In this document: one piece after another, positions 47,608 through 50,417 of the stretch
How the letters are laid out: the number at the start of each line of letters is the position of its first letter
Position numbering within the stretch: position 1 is the first letter of the stretch
Assembly (NCBI GenBank): GCA_947630645.1
Contig: CANRIF010000006.1
Location: 1 to 50,417, forward strand
DNA: 50,417 nucleotides
DNA from: an uncultured Oscillospiraceae bacterium
GTDB taxonomy: Bacteria; Bacillota; Clostridia; Oscillospirales; Oscillospiraceae
Direction: 5' to 3'
Notes under the pieces: generated by a model
The model's database searches: none
Told to the model about the DNA's origin: nothing
The model's input: only the letters and a program-made list of their open reading frames with translations
Translations under genes and position numbers: made by a program

Positions 47608-50238
47608 ATGAAAAAGTTTTTAATTGCACTTTTGGCGTTGGTGCTGATCATATCAGTCTTTACCATCGCCGTCGGTGCTGATGGAGGCGTACAGATCGTA
47701 GTCACAGCAGACAAGCCTACGGTCTACCCTGGCCAAACAATTACTTATACCTTGTCAGTAAAAAATTCCGGAGTGGCTATTGTTAATCTCTCGTTTGATT
47801 TCTCCTTACCTGCCGGAATCGAATTTACAGCCACAGAATCCAGTGATGTCAGCGGCTTTGCATATCATAATATTAATTTGCACCCGGCGCCGGGCACAGG
47901 TAATCCAACTGTCACATTGTCTTCTGGTTCCAAATCTGGAGATTTCACCATAGGAACTATCACAGGAACTGTTACCAACACTGTCGAAGTGAAGACATAT
48001 TCATTCACGGTTTCTAACATCGTAACGACACAGGGTGGGGGAGAAACTAGCGACACATCTGGTGCTTCTGTGACGGTATCTCATGGCGACAAAGACAGTT
48101 CTTACCACAATTATCCGTTATCTCCCACCAAAACGGTGCCCCCCACCTGCCAGGAGTATGGCAAAGAAATCTACGAGTGCCAGACCAAAGGCTGCAACGC
48201 AATTGATGAAAAGTCCATTGCTAAAAAAGAACACCTTTGGAAGGATACTCCCACTTGGGACTGGGGAAGCGAGAACCCGCCCTTTGACAACGTGACCGCG
48301 ACCCTTACCTGTTCCGGGAACGGCGGCAAATCTCACACGGTGGAAGCAACTGCCAAGGGAGAGAAGGTCAAGAGTACTGCCACTTGCACAGAGCCGGGCG
48401 ATACGACTTACGCCGCCACGGTCACCTTTGGCACTGGCGATGAAGGCAATGGTATGTCCTACACCGATACCAAGACTGTCGAGGGCGTCGCCCTTGGCCA
48501 CCAGTGGCCGGACCAGGCCGATATCAAGGTCAGCTGGACCGGCGAGGCCGGCAAGCAGACCATAGAGGGGCCTGTGACCGTAATGTGCGGGAACGGCGAC
48601 AAGTGTGATTCTCCCAACGGCATCGAGTTGGAATTCAAGTACGTTTACACCGATGACACCGCCACCTGCACTAAGCCCGGCGAGATCACCGCCACCGCCA
48701 CCGCTACTGCCACCAACGTCCCCGGCATGACCTATACCTTCAAAAACACAGCAAAGACCCCCGCCCTGGGCCACAAGTGGGCGAAAGACGCTCCTACGGT
48801 GATCTGGACTGGTGATGCGAACAAGGAAGCGCGTACCATCCAGGGAGAGGTCAAGGCGACTTGCGATAATGGTGATAAGTGTGACGGCAGCCGGAAGCTG
48901 ACATTCACCTATTCCCACGATGGAACGCCCGCCACCTGCACCGAGGACGGCGATATCACATATTCGGCCGTTGGCACCACCGAAGACGGTCATACCTATA
49001 ACTTCACCGATGCGAAGCAGACGCTTACCAAGCTGGGCCATGATTTTCAGGGGAACAAGCTTCTTGTCACCTGGCCCGAGGAATACGACGGCAAGAACCC
49101 CCCCGTTGTCACCACTGTTGCCATTGAGTGCAACAATGGCTGCTCCGAAGAGCCCATCCCGGGTAAAGTCGTTAGCGTCAACAAGGTCGAAACCGACGGC
49201 GATTGGGCGGAGCCCACTTACCAAAAAGGCGGCGTACACACCTATACCGTTACCGCTACGTTCCCTGACGGCAAGGGCAATCAGACCGCTAAAATGACTT
49301 CCGAGAAAAAGCCGTACACGCTTTCCCCGCTGGAGGCCACAGTCGAAGCGTCCGAACTGCCCAGCCAGGCCGACCAGTCCGCAAAGGCAAAGGATGCCCT
49401 GGAAGCCGATGTGAAGGCTATGCTGGATGCCGCGCTGACAGAGAACAGCTTCAGCGGCATGGACGAGGACCTGAAAGAGGCTCTCCAGAACGCCCAGGTC
49501 AGCACGACCGCAGGCATGAACGTCACCACCGCGTTGGTCGTGACCGATAGCACCGCCAATAAGGGTTCCGTCACCAACGTGGATGCCGAGAACGTTAAGG
49601 GCTATTATGACATTCACATCGACGTAAAGGTGGAATTGAATGGCAAGACTACGGAAGGCCATATCACGGAAGTCAGCACCCCCATTACCTTCACGATCAA
49701 GCTGCCCAGCGGCGGCCCCATCTGGTATGTGATGACGAACCATGGCGGCCCTTGGGCCAAGATCGAAGGCTCCAAGGTGGAAAATGGCCACATCGTGTTC
49801 AGTTCCAAGCAGTTCTCCGATTTCGCCATCATCTCCAGCAACGACCTGAAGGACGCCAAGATCGAGGCCATCCCCGCCCAGACCTATACTGGCAAGGCCA
49901 TCACGCCCAAGGTGAAAGTCACCATCAACGGCGGCCAGGAACTGACGGAGAACGAGGACTACACCGTCACCTACTCCAACAACACCGATAAGGGTACCGC
50001 CACAGTGACCATCGAGGCTGTGGAAGGTTCCGATTACATCGGCTCCAACACCGCCACCTTCCAGATCAAGGCGGCCTCCTCCGGCGGCTCCGGCAGCGGC
50101 AGCGGCAATGGCAGCGGCTCCGGCTCCCCCGAGACGGGCGACGAGACGCCTCTGGCCCTGTATGCGGCCCTGCTGACGGCCTCCCTCGCGGCTCTGGCCG
50201 CCACCCTCCTGGTCCTGCATAAGCAGCGCCAGAAGTAA
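47608..50238 (+). CDS. Sortase-anchored surface protein with an N-terminal cohesin-like domain
   Basis: 876 residues. Signal peptide 1-24. Residues about 28-160 are an all-beta domain (PGQTITYTLSVKNSGVAIVN, then DFSLPAGIEF, TYSFTVSNIV, SGASVTVSHG). Its strand order, length and closing strand look like a cohesin, but the opening also resembles DUF11. Then four repeats of about 90 residues at 209-297, 298-388, 389-477 and 478-569, each opening H(L/Q/K/D)(W/F). The second and third carry CxNGDKCD, and the first three carry ATCT(E/K). Residues 575-745 form a mixed domain and 749-822 an Ig-like YTGKAITP repeat. A Gly/Ser linker leads to SPETG (840-844), a hydrophobic helix and HKQRQK: a class B/SPxTG-type sortase signal. 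AAAGGAGG precedes the ATG, 27 bases from the dockerin gene. The first 640 bases are low in GC, unlike the rest. Confidence 0.85.
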   Translation: MKKFLIALLALVLIISVFTIAVGADGGVQIVVTADKPTVYPGQTITYTLSVKNSGVAIVNLSFDFSLPAGIEFTATESSDVSGFAYHNINLHPAPGTGNPTVTLSSGSKSGDFTIGTITGTVTNTVEVKTYSFTVSNIVTTQGGGETSDTSGASVTVSHGDKDSSYHNYPLSPTKTVPPTCQEYGKEIYECQTKGCNAIDEKSIAKKEHLWKDTPTWDWGSENPPFDNVTATLTCSGNGGKSHTVEATAKGEKVKSTATCTEPGDTTYAATVTFGTGDEGNGMSYTDTKTVEGVALGHQWPDQADIKVSWTGEAGKQTIEGPVTVMCGNGDKCDSPNGIELEFKYVYTDDTATCTKPGEITATATATATNVPGMTYTFKNTAKTPALGHKWAKDAPTVIWTGDANKEARTIQGEVKATCDNGDKCDGSRKLTFTYSHDGTPATCTEDGDITYSAVGTTEDGHTYNFTDAKQTLTKLGHDFQGNKLLVTWPEEYDGKNPPVVTTVAIECNNGCSEEPIPGKVVSVNKVETDGDWAEPTYQKGGVHTYTVTATFPDGKGNQTAKMTSEKKPYTLSPLEATVEASELPSQADQSAKAKDALEADVKAMLDAALTENSFSGMDEDLKEALQNAQVSTTAGMNVTTALVVTDSTANKGSVTNVDAENVKGYYDIHIDVKVELNGKTTEGHITEVSTPITFTIKLPSGGPIWYVMTNHGGPWAKIEGSKVENGHIVFSSKQFSDFAIISSNDLKDAKIEAIPAQTYTGKAITPKVKVTINGGQELTENEDYTVTYSNNTDKGTATVTIEAVEGSDYIGSNTATFQIKAASSGGSGSGSGNGSGSGSPETGDETPLALYAALLTASLAALAATLLVLHKQRQK

Positions 50239-50253
50239 TACCCCCAATTCCCC

Positions 50254-50282
50254 GAAAGGACACGGCCCCGCCGTGTCCTTTC
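50254..50282 (+). terminator. Terminator after the anchored surface-protein gene
   Basis: Perfect 12-bp stem GAAAGGACACGG / CCGTGTCCTTTC with loop CCCCG, then TTTATT. Confidence 0.88.
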
Positions 50283-50302
50283 TTTATTGGTGAATGACCA
50301 TC

Positions 50303-50331
50303 TTGTAAATGGCCGCTGTTTGCGGTACAAT
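50303..50331 (+). promoter_or_regulatory. Promoter reading out of the window
   Basis: TTGTAA (50303-50308), 17 bases, TACAAT (50326-50331). It must serve a gene starting at or beyond the right edge. Confidence 0.7.
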
Positions 50332-50396
50332 AGGAGAAAGACCAGAAAGACTAACTATTAAAAGTCAAGTCTGAATTAAGGAAAAAGGACGAAGAG

Positions 50397-50417
50397 GTGT
50401 GGGACCGCAAGAAGGCA
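50397..50417 (+). CDS. Possible 5' end of a gene with GTG start
   Basis: Seven codons (VWDRKKA) from a GTG, with AAAAAGGACGAAGAG upstream and the promoter at 50303-50331. The frame is open to the edge but also back to a stop at about 50351 without any ATG. Too short to say more, and the true start could lie outside the window. Confidence 0.2.

Overview
The window is a GC-rich (roughly two-thirds G+C) stretch of an anaerobic, Gram-positive-type Clostridia genome. An Oscillospiraceae-like gut bacterium is my best guess. The clues are strong AGGAGG-type ribosome sites, a group B-type [FeFe] hydrogenase, a sortase signal of the SPxTG kind, a GPH sugar symporter, a VTC polyphosphate polymerase and dockerin repeats. 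The genus is inference. No rRNA, tRNA, CRISPR array, phage gene or transposase was seen, and no gene-free stretch exceeds 300 bases.

Layout. 1-1.1 kb: a polyphosphate polymerase operon (VTC protein plus a DUF4956 membrane protein, cut by the window edge) with a four-hexamer Pho-box-like promoter. 1.1-7 kb: esterase, GH31 glucosidase, alanine dehydrogenase and [FeFe] hydrogenase, all on the minus strand. 7.2-8.6 kb: a D-aminoacylase-like amidohydrolase. 8.6-9.9 kb: an exported protein of eight near-identical 39-residue WG-type repeats. 10-21.8 kb: a large peptide and muropeptide salvage locus. It holds an L-Ala-D/L-Glu-type epimerase, a complete Opp transporter, an LD-carboxypeptidase, a class A beta-lactamase-fold serine hydrolase without a signal peptide, an NlpC/P60 endopeptidase and a DppA D-aminopeptidase, with a divergent P1-family peptidase. 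21.8-26.7 kb: a palindromic MITE-like repeat, then an alpha-galactosidase (GH36), alpha/beta hydrolase and GPH symporter operon. 26.8-32.8 kb: an Mrp Fe-S carrier, two-component system, an exported unknown, a class I amidotransferase-like hydrolase, DUF554 and YesL, in one direction with four-base overlaps. 32.9-37.1 kb: acyltransferase, membrane protein, MATE exporter and a transglutaminase-like protein. 37.2-45 kb: two GH3 enzymes, an exported phosphoesterase fused to a pullulanase-type carbohydrate-binding module, and pyridoxamine kinase.

The most unusual part is 45-50.3 kb. Two adjacent surface-protein genes share one strong promoter. The first ends in a type I-like dockerin with two calcium-binding F-hand repeats. 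The second begins with a cohesin-like (or DUF11-like) beta-sandwich and ends in an SPETG sortase anchor. The DNA from the dockerin through the cohesin-like domain is one continuous low-GC patch (about 46% by hand count) inside GC-rich flanks. This suggests a dockerin/cohesin cassette spliced between two pre-existing surface-protein genes, and a small cell-anchored cohesin-dockerin pair that is not a classical cellulosome.
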